Shown: positions 21,940-33,849 of the stretch, in pieces
Numbering within the stretch: the first letter of the stretch is position 1
Layout of the letters: each line of letters starts with the position of its first letter
Assembly (NCBI GenBank): GCA_963585895.1
Contig: OY757939.1
Location: 33,053,246-33,117,245 of the forward strand
Direction of reading: 5' to 3'
DNA: 64,000 nt
DNA from: Sepioteuthis lessoniana
Taxonomy: Eukaryota > Mollusca > Cephalopoda > Myopsida > Loliginidae
The notes under the pieces: model-generated
What the model saw: only the letters and a program-made list of their open reading frames with translations
Told to the model about the DNA's origin: nothing
The model's database searches: none
Program-made: the position numbers and the translations under genes

Positions 21940-22210
21940 CAGATCAGGCTCTTTGCACATTGCTTCATGCTTGTGTTCTAGGGAAAGGCATGAATCCACG
22001 TGTTTGCACATTGCTTCATGCTTGTGTTCTAGGGAAAGGCATGAACCTATGTGTTTGCACATTGCTTTTTGCTCGTGTTCTAGGGAAAAGCATGAATCCT
22101 TGTCTTTTTCCTCCAGCTCTGGATAAATAGTAGAAAACACTCTCTAGCCTTGATAGAGCAACTGTTTTCGGAGAAGGAAAACTCCAAATTCAAACCTGGT
22201 TTAATTAGAA
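21940..22210 (+). mobile_element. Type A SINE with a triplicated 51-bp segment
   Basis: Three tandem units starting TTTGCACATTGCTT at 21952, 22003 and 22054 each hold CTAGGGAAAGGCATGAA, the type A block CTTGGGAAAGGTATGAA. The normal SINE body follows: CTCCAGCTCTGGATAAATAG, TAGCCTTGATAGAGCAACTG and GGAGAAGGAAAACTCC. Because 51 is divisible by three, the array gives a 17-residue repeat in the open frames; these are not genes. Confidence 0.85.
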
Positions 22211-22214
22211 AAAA

Positions 22215-22599
22215 GAAAAAGACAAGAAAACCTATCTAGTGTTGGTAGGTACTTCAGCTAGTTTAATGACTAATGAATCAAGACAATGTAAGTTTACAAA
22301 TAAGAAGTATGAAACATTAATACTGAGTTTATGTGTGGGAGCTTAAAACTCAATGTGTGTGTGTGTGTGTGGGGGAATGACTTATCAATTTAGATATCAG
22401 TGTCACAACTCAAAGGCTTCAAGGTTTTTAATCCTTTAAGATTATTTCCACAAATGGGAACAAGATGTGTTAGTTGGGGGAGTGGGGGGTATAATAAAAA
22501 GGTGCCTTAGTCAACAGCTTGTCAAATTAACTTTAATCTTCAAATACAAATCCTACAAGAAACAAACACACATTTGATTGTATCAATAATAGTTCAAGT

Positions 22600-22661
<62 letters not shown>

Positions 22662-23717
22662 AAGAAAAAGAAAAGTTCATTTTCTGAAAGACCGATTATC
22701 TAATTATTCTCTTGTAAGAAGCAAAAATGTAAACAAGTGTTTTTTTTTCCTCCATAGTGATAAATGAAAATGAGAAAGTGTATCAGCTATATCACATTCT
22801 CAAGACAAAGGCTTTTTTTTAAAAATGTAGATATTTTAATTTTTTTAAACAATATTACCATTGTCCAATAATATTTGCTACATTTGCATATATATCCCAC
22901 AATGATGAATCAACAACTATGAGACAAGAATAGAGGCTCATAAAGCAGATTCAATCAGTAAATACCATTGTAGATGATATTTATTTATTATTTAAAAAGA
23001 TCTCTACAAGGATGAATATAATATCAGTTCACTGCTGTCATCAAGACTAGTTCAACTTAACAATTTGCAAATCAGACAAAAAAAAAAAAAATTCCTATCA
23101 GTATTTGAATTCTTATAGACACTACTAAAATAAATCCATCATCAAAAGGCAAGAGGATACATGGTTGAAATGTTAAAAAAATGGTAAGGTGAAAGTGTTC
23201 AGTTTAGAAAGTAATCATAGAATTTTATTTTTCCAGGTAGGCAACACTGATTGCCTATCAGTTGATAAATATTTAAACATGTATAAAAGTTCTTTTTTTA
23301 ATCTGTATTATTAATCTGGTCACCTGTATGTATAATTATACACTATACAATCTGGATTAAAGTCTAATATCTACTTGATTTCTAGTCCTGTTTATATGAA
23401 CAATCATTATGCTTCTCTTCCTAAGATTATGGTGTAGTATCTGTGTCAAATTCACAGCCATTCTGAGCCAGAATCATCTAATCTTACAGATCAAAACTCA
23501 GTACTATAATTCTTGTTTGTATTTTCAATCATGTGCTTTACATCTGAGGGTCAGAAAGTTGTATCTGTTAGGTCTCCAATTACAGCTTTCTGGCTGAGAA
23601 ACCTACATAATATTCAGTAAGAAGGAATTGAGAAAAATGATAAGTGTGTGAAAAAGGAGAGACATAAAGAGAATGACAGTGTGAAGGACAGAGGGAGGGG
23701 AAAAAAGAGGAGGTTGT

Positions 23718-23748
<31 letters not shown>

Positions 23749-24720
23749 GAAAGAGAGAGGTGTAGAAGGAAGGTAAGTTGGAGATAAGTGCCCCCCCCCA
23801 AAAAAAAACAAAGGTGAAATGAAAAATACACATACAAATATTATTAGAAAAATAAACAAAAGACTACTTATTGGTAGTTTTTAGTCAGACTAGAAAGGAG
23901 AGAGAAATTTCACTGCTTGTTTGACTAATGAATATCTACACATGAATAAAAAAAAATCTTTTCTAAATGTATTAATAATTATAAATTAAGAATTTAAAAT
24001 ATACAAAGTGCTTAAAGATTGTATTTTAGCAATAAGCATAATGTATTCAAAAAAAAATTTTTTTTTTAAATCACTAAAGACTTTGAAAAAAAAAAAAAAA
24101 AAAAAAAATTTTTTTTTTCTTTTTTTAAAATTTAGAGTGGAGATAAATGGTGTGAAAATCATTCTAGCTAATGAAATACAAAACAACCAAAACTAAAATA
24201 TCTTTTTTTTTAACAAATTTTAAAACTTATTTCATTTGAAAATCAAAATGGATGTATAACCCCACCCTCACCCCCAAATTAACTTAATTGCTGAGGAAGA
24301 TATAAGATATCATTAAGATATAAGATATCATCTCTTAGCTTCATCATCACTAAATACTGACATTTATGGAAGGATTTATCATTTGTTTATTCCTTTCTTT
24401 TTAAGATGGCAAGGGAATGTCTATTTAAATTTTACTTTTACAGGAGAACAAAACAATTCCTCAAGTGTTCAACATTTTCAAATATTCAAATGTAGGAGAT
24501 GAATGGAGAAATAATAATTAACATGCCAGTAAAGAAAATGACTGGATTATTTAAATACAGATTAAAAAAAAAATTTTTTTAATGAAACATCAACATAGCC
24601 TGGGTTATTTAAAGCCCAAGTCAGTTTAACACTTATAGTCCTCATTTATATACAATACAAAAATGCATCTTCACAATCATTTTAAACAGGTAAATACTTT
24701 ATCATCTTAAACAAATGACA
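22215..24720. other. No gene seen; AT-rich, A/T homopolymers and short repeats
   Basis: It holds a short GT run near 22355, the (AG)n microsatellite, and poly-A at 23719-23741 inside a purine-rich tract at 23635-23815. A/T stem-like runs of A8 and T9 alternate at 24050-24130. A 17-bp tandem duplication of TATAAGATATCATTAAGA type lies near 24299-24332. Nothing else was recognised. Confidence 0.5.
22603..22657. repeat. (AG)n microsatellite
   Basis: About 27 uninterrupted AG units. Confidence 0.96.
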
Positions 24721-24724
24721 AATG

Positions 24725-24870
24725 CATAGGACTAACAGGTGCTACTACTCAGAGTGGACCTGGGAGTAATGGCAACGAACAGGCAAATCTACATTACTCA
24801 AAACTGGAGCATCACTTATGGATACATTTTAGTGAGATATTCAGGACACGATAAATTGGCACTTCTGTCT
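24725..24870 (-). repeat. Type D repeat fragment
   Basis: It contains GGACTAACAGGTGCTACTAC, AGAGTGGACCTGGGAGTAAT, GGAGCATCACTTATGGATAC and a short end block; it lacks the tail half. Confidence 0.7.
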
Positions 24871-24940
24871 AGGATCAGAGTATGTATCCATTGAAATTAC
24901 ACTTATTTTGAAGAGTACAAAATTTAATACATACTGAAGA

Positions 24941-24989
<49 letters not shown>
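24941..24989. repeat. Compound (AT)n(AC)n microsatellite
   Basis: Ten AT units followed by about 14 AC units, directly upstream of a type C SINE. Confidence 0.95.
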
Positions 24990-24991
<2 letters not shown>

Positions 24992-24995
24992 TATC

Positions 24996-25230
24996 TGGGG
25001 GTGTCCTTGTGGTGTAATTGTTAAAGCACTGGACGGCAGAATTGTAGTATACGAGAGAGCTCCAATTGTGCTGTTACATTCATTTTTGGACAAATACCCT
25101 TGGGAAAGGTATGAACCCCCTTATCTTCCCATCTATGAATTAAATAGTACCACTACTGTCCGAAACAAAAGGATAGATTTGGCATTAAATAACCCGAGGA
25201 GGTTGATATGCCATTAAATAACAAACAAAC
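24996..25230 (+). mobile_element. Type C tRNA-like SINE, best full copy
   Basis: The head GGGTGTCCTTGTGGTGTAAT contains an A-box matching TRGYNNARNNG (TGGTGTAATTG). The body has TTAAAGCACTGGACGGCAGA, CCTTGGGAAAGGTATGAACC, TAAATAGTACCACTACTGTC and TTTGGCATTAAATAACCC, and the tail GTTGATATGCCATTAAA. At about 235 bp it can serve as a family reference. Confidence 0.88.
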
Positions 25231-25242
25231 AATTATTTTTAG

Positions 25243-25530
25243 GAGGTACCTGTGGTGTAATGGTTATCGTCCCAGGATGTGGACACGACGACACGAGTTC
25301 AAATCCTGGACGAACCTGATTGCATTTCACATAGCACTAATACCCTTGGGAAAGGTATGAATCCAAATATTCTCCCTCCAGCTATGGGTAAATAGTAGGG
25401 CAGACTAGGTTCTTCAGCCTTGGTGAGGCGACTAGTCTAGGAGAAGGAAAACTCTGAATTCAAACCTGTTAAACTCCGCTTAAAAATTGACCTTGTGTCA
25501 TATCCTGAGCGGAGGGGTTGGTAAATAGGA
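25243..25530 (+). mobile_element. Type A tRNA-like SINE, best full copy
   Basis: The A-box TGGTGTAATGG fits the pol III consensus, and the B-box AGTTCAAATCC is one base off. The body contains CCTTGGGAAAGGTATGAATC, CTCCAGCTATGGGTAAATAG, AGCCTTGGTGAGGCGACTAG, GGAGAAGGAAAACTCTGAAT, TAAACTCCGCTTAAAAATTG and a GGAGGGGTTGGTAAAT end. About 288 bp. It lies 13 bases after a type C SINE. Confidence 0.88.
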
Positions 25531-25882
25531 TTATTTTCTAAAATCAAAGCCTTACTCTTCTGCTCAGGATAGGAATGTAGTATCTGTGTACTTTGCTTAA
25601 GATCAAAGCATGGCTCCCAACACTTTTTCTTAGGATCAAAGTTTTAAAAACTATGATTAAAAAATGAGCAAAAAATAAAGAAAGTAAATATAAAATAAGA
25701 AAAAACAAATATATAGGCATTTTTTTTTTTTAATCAGATGTTTTTAAATATGTTTAATTATATCTGCACAGGTGTGGATTATATGTAGAAATGTCAGGGT
25801 AGGACACTTTCATTCTAAACACACAGATAGTACACTCATCCAGGCAGAAATAATGGATAGATAGAGCAACAAGCAGGTGGAG

Positions 25883-25895
25883 AAAAAAAAAAAAA

Positions 25896-25969
<74 letters not shown>
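25883..25969. repeat. Poly-A followed by (TA)n microsatellite
   Basis: Seventeen A, then about 35 TA units. Confidence 0.95.
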
Positions 25970-26034
25970 CACAGCAGAGAAAGAGAGATAGGACACAAGT
26001 GTTACATAAATACATATAAAAAGACTCCCTGCAA

Positions 26035-26345
26035 CAAGTGTTCTGCTTATGACATTAAACAATCTGAGGTTCCAGTAATGCTGGAGATTTAGGGAATGCA
26101 GTGTACCCCTTCATTGCTTTTGCTCCCAGGTCCACTCTGATCCAGAGTGGTAGCACCTGAAAGGATCTTATCTATGGGTCAAAATAGAACTGTTTGACCC
26201 TTTAAACTGAGTGCAAGCAAATGAATTATGCTAAATAAAACTCTTTGATCATTTAACTGTGTGTAAACAAATGACTGATGTTTAATTGAATTGATAGTGA
26301 TACATAGCAATACTTTGAATCATTTAACAGGGTGTAAAAGGGTGA
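26035..26345 (+). repeat. Type D repeat
   Basis: In tail-last orientation: CTGAGGTTCCAGTAATGCTG, CCCCTTCATTGCTTTTGCTC, CCAGGTCCACTCTGATCCAG, ATCTATGGGTCAAAATAGAA and repeated TTTAACTGTGTGTAAACAAA blocks. The terminal ATGCCAT tail is missing. Confidence 0.8.
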
Positions 26346-26547
26346 GCTTAGGCTCGTTTAAAAACATTATCAACAAAATCATACTTGCATAATCAAATTG
26401 ATCAATCTTAAGTTTCCCATGTCTTGTCAGATAATTTTGACATGATTATTCACTGATAGACTTGGACTAGTGTCCCCATCTTGATTATTAACTACCAATA
26501 GAAGAAAAATCAGCACATAATAAGTTCTTTTGGAAATAGCTGAAACA

Positions 26548-26720
26548 TTGTGACTATAATAAGCTGAGGACACAATACATTAGTGTATAATCAAGGCAAT
26601 CCCTCGTTCCAGAAATTAAGAAACATTCTGGCTATAATAACGACCAAGACTAGAACATTAGTTCATGTATGTCAGCATATAATAATGGTAATTCCTCATC
26701 TCAGAGATTCAGACTGAATT
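26548..26720. repeat. Diverged tandem duplication of about 86 bp
   Basis: Each unit starts CATT(G/C)TG(A/G)CTATAATAA and ends AAT(C/T)CCTC(G/A)T(T/C)(C/T)CAGA. A third related end occurs at about 20642. Confidence 0.65.
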
Positions 26721-26949
26721 TTTTTTAAAAGATGCATGGAAATAACTCAATGATGAAGATCTTTAGACCATGGAGACTAGAAATCGAACAAAGAAACATG
26801 CAGAAAAAAGTCACACAGTTTATTACACTTACACACACTGACACACATTAAACACTACATGCATATCACACACACACACACACACGAACCTAAGCACACA
26901 AATAGCCTATATTTTTCAACTGAACAAGGTGTAAAGTTAGAGTTATTTG

Positions 26950-26950
<1 letters not shown>

Positions 26951-26981
<31 letters not shown>

Positions 26982-27260
26982 TTTACATCAGTTTAACAGT
27001 AAGTTTATGAACACACATCTCTAGAGTCTATTTACAGGAGAGGAAAGAGAAAAGAGGGGAGAAAAAAAAAGAAAAAAAAAGAAAAGAAAAAAGAGGGGGG
27101 GTATATTTTTTGGCACTTTGATAAAGTATAATGATAAGCCGCAAAATTGTTTTTCCTCACTGCTACACAGAACTTAAGAAAATAAAAAAGAATTTAAAAA
27201 AAAAAAGGGGTTTTTTTTGTTTTTCTTTTTAAATAGTTTGAGAAAAAGAGAGAAAAATAA
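26951..27260. repeat. Poly-A and A-rich or purine-rich low-complexity tracts
   Basis: A28-class run at about 26951-26979, GAAAA-type repeats at 27040-27105 and A/T homopolymers at 27196-27235. Confidence 0.85.
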
Positions 27261-27629
27261 TAAATCCACCTCTATTTTCCACAAAAGATGGTAACACTTG
27301 CTTCCAAAGTCATCTAACAGAAAACACAAATCGCCCTGCTTCCCAGATGAAAAACAAGTTATTTACATCAACGTCTACATGGGTCATGTGGTTTGAACTA
27401 TTTTCTTAAAATTCAAATTGTCCAACTTGGAACATCACATTGTTGTAGGTGGGGGTCTGGAAGCTTGTGTATCAATATTAGATGAAGAAGGATTCCAAGT
27501 TGGTGAGGAAACTATAGAATTTACTTATAGATCTACATTTTTTACCAGGAAATTGACAACTGATCAGTGGAGGTGTGAACTGAACCAAACTATACAATGC
27601 AGATGGAAAAAATAAATAATGAAAATAAA

Positions 27630-27630
<1 letters not shown>

Positions 27631-27700
<70 letters not shown>
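27631..27700. repeat. Compound (TA)n(GATA)n microsatellite
   Basis: About 21 TA units pass into seven GATA units, abutting a type C SINE head. Confidence 0.95.
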
Positions 27701-27910
27701 TGGGGAGTCACTGTGTCATAATGCCTAAAAATGATAGACACCAACATCATAGTGAGCTCAAATTCCAATCATATTATGTTCACTTTAGACACATGCCCTC
27801 AGGAAAGGTATGACTCCCCCAGCAATGGCTTAAATAGTACAAATGCTCTTCTTAAAGACAGCTTTGGCAATAAATAACCCACAAAGGTTGATATGCCATT
27901 AAAAACAATG
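27701..27910 (+). mobile_element. Type C tRNA-like SINE, diverged
   Basis: It contains GGGGAGTCACTGTGTCATAA, CTCAGGAAAGGTATGACTCC, CTTAAATAGTACAAATGCTC, TTTGGCAATAAATAACCC and GTTGATATGCCATTAAA. Confidence 0.82.
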
Positions 27911-27964
27911 AAACCACACACATTCTCACTCTCTCTCAGACATAAAAGAGGTGTGCATGAGAAA

Positions 27965-28221
27965 AAAATGGTTATTTATTGTAGGGAATGGACAGAGTGC
28001 ACAGAATTCAAACCCTGAATGAAATTACATTTCTCAATGTTAAATACCTTTGGGAAAAGTATGCATCCAACTATTCTCCCACCAAATATGGGTAAATAGA
28101 AGGGTAAACTGGGCTCTCTGGCCTTGGTATAACAACTGGTCAAGAAAGAAAACTCAGCCTTGTTAAGCTTTGCTGAAAAATTGACCTTGGGTCACATCCA
28201 GCTTATGTAGAGGGGGTGGGT

Positions 28222-28222
<1 letters not shown>
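27965..28222 (+). mobile_element. Type A tRNA-like SINE
   Basis: It contains AATTCAAACCCTGAATGAAA (B-box region), CCTTTGGGAAAAGTATGCAT, ATATGGGTAAATAGAAGGG, TGGCCTTGGTATAACAACTG, AAAAATTGACCTTGGGTCAC and a GGGGGTGGGTAAAC end that runs straight into (AC)n. Confidence 0.8.

Positions 28223-28267
<45 letters not shown>
28223..28267. repeat. (AC)n microsatellite at a SINE 3' end
   Basis: About 22 AC units between the type A SINE end and a mariner terminal repeat. Confidence 0.95.

Positions 28268-29141
<874 letters not shown>

Positions 29142-29179
<38 letters not shown>
29142..29179. repeat. (TA)n(CA)n microsatellite
   Basis: It borders the mariner terminal repeat; the TA target preference of mariner fits insertion into a TA run. 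Confidence 0.92.
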
Positions 29180-29394
29180 TGTGAGAAAGAAAGAATTACA
29201 TCTATACACAAAAATAAGTATTTGGACAAAAGAACCTTTTCTCTGTATTCTTGATGTTTATATTCCAGTCAATATATTCTTTATCCATCATTAGTTCAAA
29301 GAGAAAAAACAAATTAAAGAAAAAAAAAAGAAAAAGAGAATCTGCTAATAACTCTCATATATATCAATCACAATCTGGGTTGTGTATCTATTAG

Positions 29395-29585
29395 TGGGTG
29401 GCATGATATTTACTGGCATGGAAAATATAATTGCTGAGCCAAATTCAGATTCTGCGCTCACTTCACACTGCAAATCTTAAACTCTTCTCCTTCAAGCTAT
29501 GGGTAAAATACTAAGGTTTTCTTGCCTGGTTAAGGCAACCAATCTAGGAGAAGGACAATTTAATTCAAACTCCCTTAGACTAGTG
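29395..29585 (+). mobile_element. Type A tRNA-like SINE, diverged
   Basis: It contains TTCTCCTTCAAGCTATGGG, TAAAATACTAAGGTTTTCTT, TGGTTAAGGCAACCAATCTA and GGAGAAGGACAATTTAATTC. Confidence 0.65.
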
Positions 29586-30111
29586 TATACATTACTCTTC
29601 ATGTTTTTCTAAACTTTGGGTCTTGCAGCAAACTAAGAAAATGGCCAATGATATATAACTAAAATTGTAAAGCAGATGGGCCTCTCTAGCATTGTTAACC
29701 AGTCGAAGAAAAGAAAAAAAAATAGTGAAAAGAGAGAGTAAAACTTTTTTGTAAACCATTCTTACAATTACATTAATTATTCAGGTATTTAAAACAGAAA
29801 AATAAAAAAAAATAAAAAAAGCTGTCACCTCCATTATTAATCTTGACAGGGGCTAGTTGATATGTATAAGAGAAATGCTCAAGTACCAAGGGATTTTAGA
29901 AAGTGAATATGCAGAAATTTCTAGTGATAGCTGACAAAACTGAAAGGGATGTCAGATATATAAAAGTAGGAATAGTGAGGTTTATTGCCATTTTTGAACT
30001 GGAGTCAAACGAAAATTAATTTAAAATCAAAACTAAGTATCTTACTTCATAATGGCTATGCATACCACAATATACATTCAAACAATCACATATATAATAC
30101 AGATACGTGTG

Positions 30112-30158
<47 letters not shown>
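30112..30158. repeat. (GT)n(AT)n microsatellite
   Basis: About six GT then 17 AT units directly against the MITE terminal repeat. Confidence 0.94.
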
Positions 30159-30160
<2 letters not shown>

Positions 30161-30161
<1 letters not shown>

Positions 30162-30335
30162 GTTGGCTAAAAAGTTCATAGGCTGACCAAGAGACTCACA
30201 TAGAATGAGAGCTGATGTGATTTATTTAAAAATATTATCCCCTTTGCGGTCCACACTTCAATCAGTGTTGCATTGCTTGGATCCCATTGGTCAAAAAATC
30301 CAACAGCAAACATGATATGAACTTTTCAGCCTACC
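30161..30335. mobile_element. Short non-autonomous mariner-type element (MITE)
   Basis: It is 175 bp with 19-bp terminal inverted repeats, GGTTGGCTAAAAAGTTCAT at 30161-30179 and its near complement at 30317-30335 (17 of 19 match). The interior on the minus strand keeps a short decayed transposase-like tail (QWDPSNATLIEVW and neighbours). TA-rich flanks fit the superfamily. Confidence 0.8.
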
Positions 30336-30339
30336 CTTG

Positions 30340-30453
30340 TAAATATACACTCAGATATACACAAGGCAGACAGACATGTAGTATATATACATATATATAT
30401 ACACACACACATACCGTCACACCTGTATATCTATATAAAAACATACAGACATC

Positions 30454-30494
<41 letters not shown>

Positions 30495-31320
30495 GATGCA
30501 TGCATATATAACCCCCATAATGATATACATATATATCACTCTACACACATAAACTGACAGACACATATGCTCACACTGATAGTCACACGTTCTCTCTACA
30601 TATGATAAATGAGTGTGTGAGTGTGTGTGTGTGTGTGAGTGCATGTGGTTCTCATTAATACTTAGCCACCCCATCACCATCGCCACAGCCGCACATGTGC
30701 ATTATTATTATCCAAAGGAGAGGAAGTAATCAAGAACTTGTGGCCAGAAGCCAATTTTAGGGCAAGATCAAATTTCTCCTAAAATGGTTCCTGTGTTTTT
30801 GGAACACTGATTACAGAATGTTGGTAAAATCAGTTGAAACATTCAACAGGCAATCAGAAACTCTCTCTCTCTCACACCAGTCATACCAACAGCAGGCTAG
30901 TTGAGGTGAAAAGTGTAATCTAAATAGACACATGAGTATATATATCTCACCACTTGATCGTGTGTTTTGTTGTACTTACTAACATCAATATTAAAATCTA
31001 CCTTTGGTCACATATACCAAATATACTAACATCAATATTAAAATCTACCTTTGGTCACATATACCAAATATACACCACCTCACATACATAATATACTTAC
31101 TATACATACACATTAAATAGAATTTAGAACTTAGAAATGATAACAGTAAAAAAAAAAAAACATAAGGAATATGTCCCACAGACATACAATGATTTTATGG
31201 TTGCCTTTAAGAGTGGTTTTTATGTCAGGTGAATGTATTAATACCAAAAACAGAAAATGAGGAAACTCAAGAATTCAATGTTTGTGAATATGCCTGCTGA
31301 ATGTGTCTAAGGAAATAATA

Positions 31321-31381
<61 letters not shown>

Positions 31382-31895
31382 ATTAAAATCAGAATGCCCA
31401 CTGTTCTGTAATAATGAAAAATGACAGTGAATTCTGTAAGAAATAAAACTATAGAGCAAATATGATGTTTAAAGTAAAAAAAAAAAGAAAAAGAAAAAAA
31501 AAAGATTAACAAGTCACAAAACTGATTTTCACAACAATCATCAGGTGATATTCATTGAGGAAACTCACCTGTAGATTTAAATTGTGAAACTTAAATTTGT
31601 GGTTTAGTCATCTTTTTTCACACTGTGTATGCATACAGTCATGTACATACTTTTCTATCTGTTTGTCTATCTATCCATAGACACACACACACACACAAGT
31701 CTATCAATTTCTTTCTCTACACACACTATTTTGTCTGCCTATCAGTCTCTCTCACTATACACACTTATTTGTTTATCTGTTTCTCTCTCTACACACACTA
31801 TTCTGTCGGCCTGTCTCTATCTCACTATATTATACACACACAGAGAGTTTTGTCAACCTACATATTCATACACACTTCTTTGTCATATAAGTAAA
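30340..31895. other. No gene seen; microsatellites and a tandem duplication
   Basis: It contains (TA)n at 30458-30491 and (TA)n at 31322-31374, GTGTGA-type repeats near 30612-30640, and CTATCT/CACACA-rich stretches at 31650-31870 made of diverged duplicates of about 60-70 bases (TTTCTCTCTACACACACTAT). The exact 47-bp duplication is listed separately. Confidence 0.55.
30977..31070. repeat. Exact 47-bp tandem duplication
   Basis: Units starting TACTAACATCAATATTAAAA at 30977 and 31024 are identical over 47 bases, which indicates a recent event. Confidence 0.95.
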
Positions 31896-31897
31896 TA

Positions 31898-32151
31898 AGT
31901 AAAGTTAGCGACCATAGTCGAGGGTGACCCGAAGGCTCCCTTTTCGATAGCTACTACACCAAGGTGTAGGGGAGGGCGCTACTCCATTCCCAGGATTACT
32001 CCACTTTACCCTTGAACCGTACCTTATAATGCTGAGTGTTAAGCAAGGTGGTATCAAGTACCATTTTTAAAGTCTTTGGTATGACTCGACCTGGGATTGA
32101 ACCCAGGTCTCCCGGGCCATTGGCGAACACTAACCGCTGGGCCAATGTCCC

Positions 32152-32153
<2 letters not shown>
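31898..32153 (-). mobile_element. Type E tRNA-like SINE, best preserved copy
   Basis: On the minus strand the head includes TAGCGGTTAGTGTTCGCC and a B-box GGTTCAATCCC that fits the pol III consensus exactly. The body has GAGTCATACCAAAGACTTTA, GTACGGTTCAAGGGTAAAG, GTGTAGTAGCTATCGAAAAG and CCTTCGGGTCACCCTCGACT. CpGs are still present, so it looks young compared with the copies at 16755 and 38850. Confidence 0.88.

Positions 32154-32201
<48 letters not shown>
32154..32201. repeat. (TA)n(CA)n microsatellite
   Basis: About 17 TA units then about six CA units next to the head end of the type E SINE. Confidence 0.94.
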
Positions 32202-32202
<1 letters not shown>

Positions 32203-32204
32203 GT

Positions 32205-33335
32205 GTGTGCGTCAGAGTGTGCTTTTTCTGTTTTCAATGTGTTGTGTTAGTTAGTGGATTTCTGCCTAAACCATTTTTTTTTTTTTTTTTTACTTAACAC
32301 CAAAATCCTGTGAATTCTCCCTGAGGAGAGAGGTGGGTATCAAACTAGACATAGTTTTTGCTATTTTCTTTTGTTTTTAACTAAAAATCCAGCCAAAGCC
32401 CATTTTTTTTAATAACATTTATTTTTCCATTCCACTCCAATTCTCAATCAAATAAAGGGGGAATATTAAATAATAATAAACTGAGGAAACACAAATAAAA
32501 CTTGGAGCATCAAATCCAAAAAAATAAACAAATATAAAGCAAAGAAATAAATGAATACGAATTAAATAAATCCAAACAGAGGAAGGGACCTTAATTTTGT
32601 ATTGGAAAGTGGGGGGTAGGAATTATTTTTCTCATAACTTAAAAAAAAAAAAAAGTTAAATTATTAATGAAATAGGTGATGGGCAGAAAAGAAAAGAAAA
32701 ATCAATATACCTTAAGAAAAACTTTCATACAATAACAAAATTGAAAGGAGAAAAAGATACATCTACAAGTAAGTTCAATGAATAAATTGAAATAACTAAA
32801 AATTATAATGGAAACTCCAAAGTTAAAACTGTTGATGGACATTAAGAATAATAAGAGTTATCGTTCTTAGTTATTGATATTTCCAGTACATTTTTAACTT
32901 TACTCTTTTCAGGCTAAAAACAAATGCTTTTTCCAATTCTAAGGGAAAAGTGAAGAAAAAAATACATGACACAAAAAATAAAAAAATAAAATAAATACAT
33001 AAATAAAAAAGAAAAGAAAAAACAAACGGAAAGAGTTGAGAGAAAAGTTCTTATTTCTGTTTTGAAAAACGACATTATCGAGTAAAGAAAAAGGATTGCA
33101 TTTGCCATCAAAATATTACATCCCCTCTCCTGCACCCAATATGACAAAAAGCCTTTGCAGACTGAGTCTTAGTGATGAATACACAACTTGAATTTAATAT
33201 TGTTTTATGAATGTATTGAAAGAATAAAATAATAATTATGTTTTGCTTGAAGGCAAAAATAAGTGACTTTTTGTTAGGATTAAAATAAAAAAATTCAATA
33301 TTTTGGCTTCATTCTTCATGAAAATACAGAGTGCA

Positions 33336-33381
<46 letters not shown>

Positions 33382-33431
33382 AAAACATGATGAATTTTAG
33401 TCTAGTGTGTGTGTATTAACTCAACCCCAAA

Positions 33432-33469
<38 letters not shown>

Positions 33470-33600
33470 AATACAATAAGTTCAAGTGTAATGGGTATGT
33501 GTATAGATACGCCTACACCATGAAGTAGGATGAGACACAAAGTCAATTTTTAAAAGTTGATTTGAATTCAGATTTTTTTCCTTTTTCATCTTAAAACCAG
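32205..33600. other. No gene seen; A-rich sequence and microsatellites
   Basis: It contains poly-T at 32274-32291, A-rich tracts at 32400-33030 and (TA)n at 33338-33376 and 33437-33464. An approximately 45-bp tandem duplication of TTTGAATTCAGATTTTT lies at about 33560-33625. Confidence 0.55.
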
Positions 33601-33609
33601 ATTTGAATT

Positions 33610-33795
33610 CAGATTTTTCCTTTTTTGTTGTGTAACCAGGGCTAAAGAACCCAGTCTGTCCTACTATCTACTCATAGCTAAGTGGGGAGGAAAGAACACA
33701 TGCCTTTCCCAAGAGCATTAGCACAAAAGAAAATGCATACAACTCCATTCAGGATTTGAACTATAGTCGCCAATTCCATTTCCTATGACACAAAG
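33610..33795 (-). mobile_element. Type A tRNA-like SINE fragment
   Basis: Inverted blocks include CTAAAGAACCCAGTCTGTCC, TACTATCTACTCATAGCTAA, TGCCTTTCCCAAGAGCATTA and ATTCAGGATTTGAACTATAG (inverted B-box). Confidence 0.78.
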
Positions 33796-33849
33796 CATGT
33801 ATCCAACAATGTGCGAATACATAATTATACAAATTCTCAGAATATGTTA

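Noticed and set aside
21893-22130. Cys/His-rich repeat frames on both strands resembling small repeat proteins
   Set aside because: They arise from a 51-bp SINE segment repeated three times; the repeat length happens to be divisible by three.
25243-25330. A functional tRNA gene
   Set aside because: A-box and B-box are present, but the sequence does not fold into a cloverleaf by eye and continues into a SINE body; same for the other tRNA-like heads.
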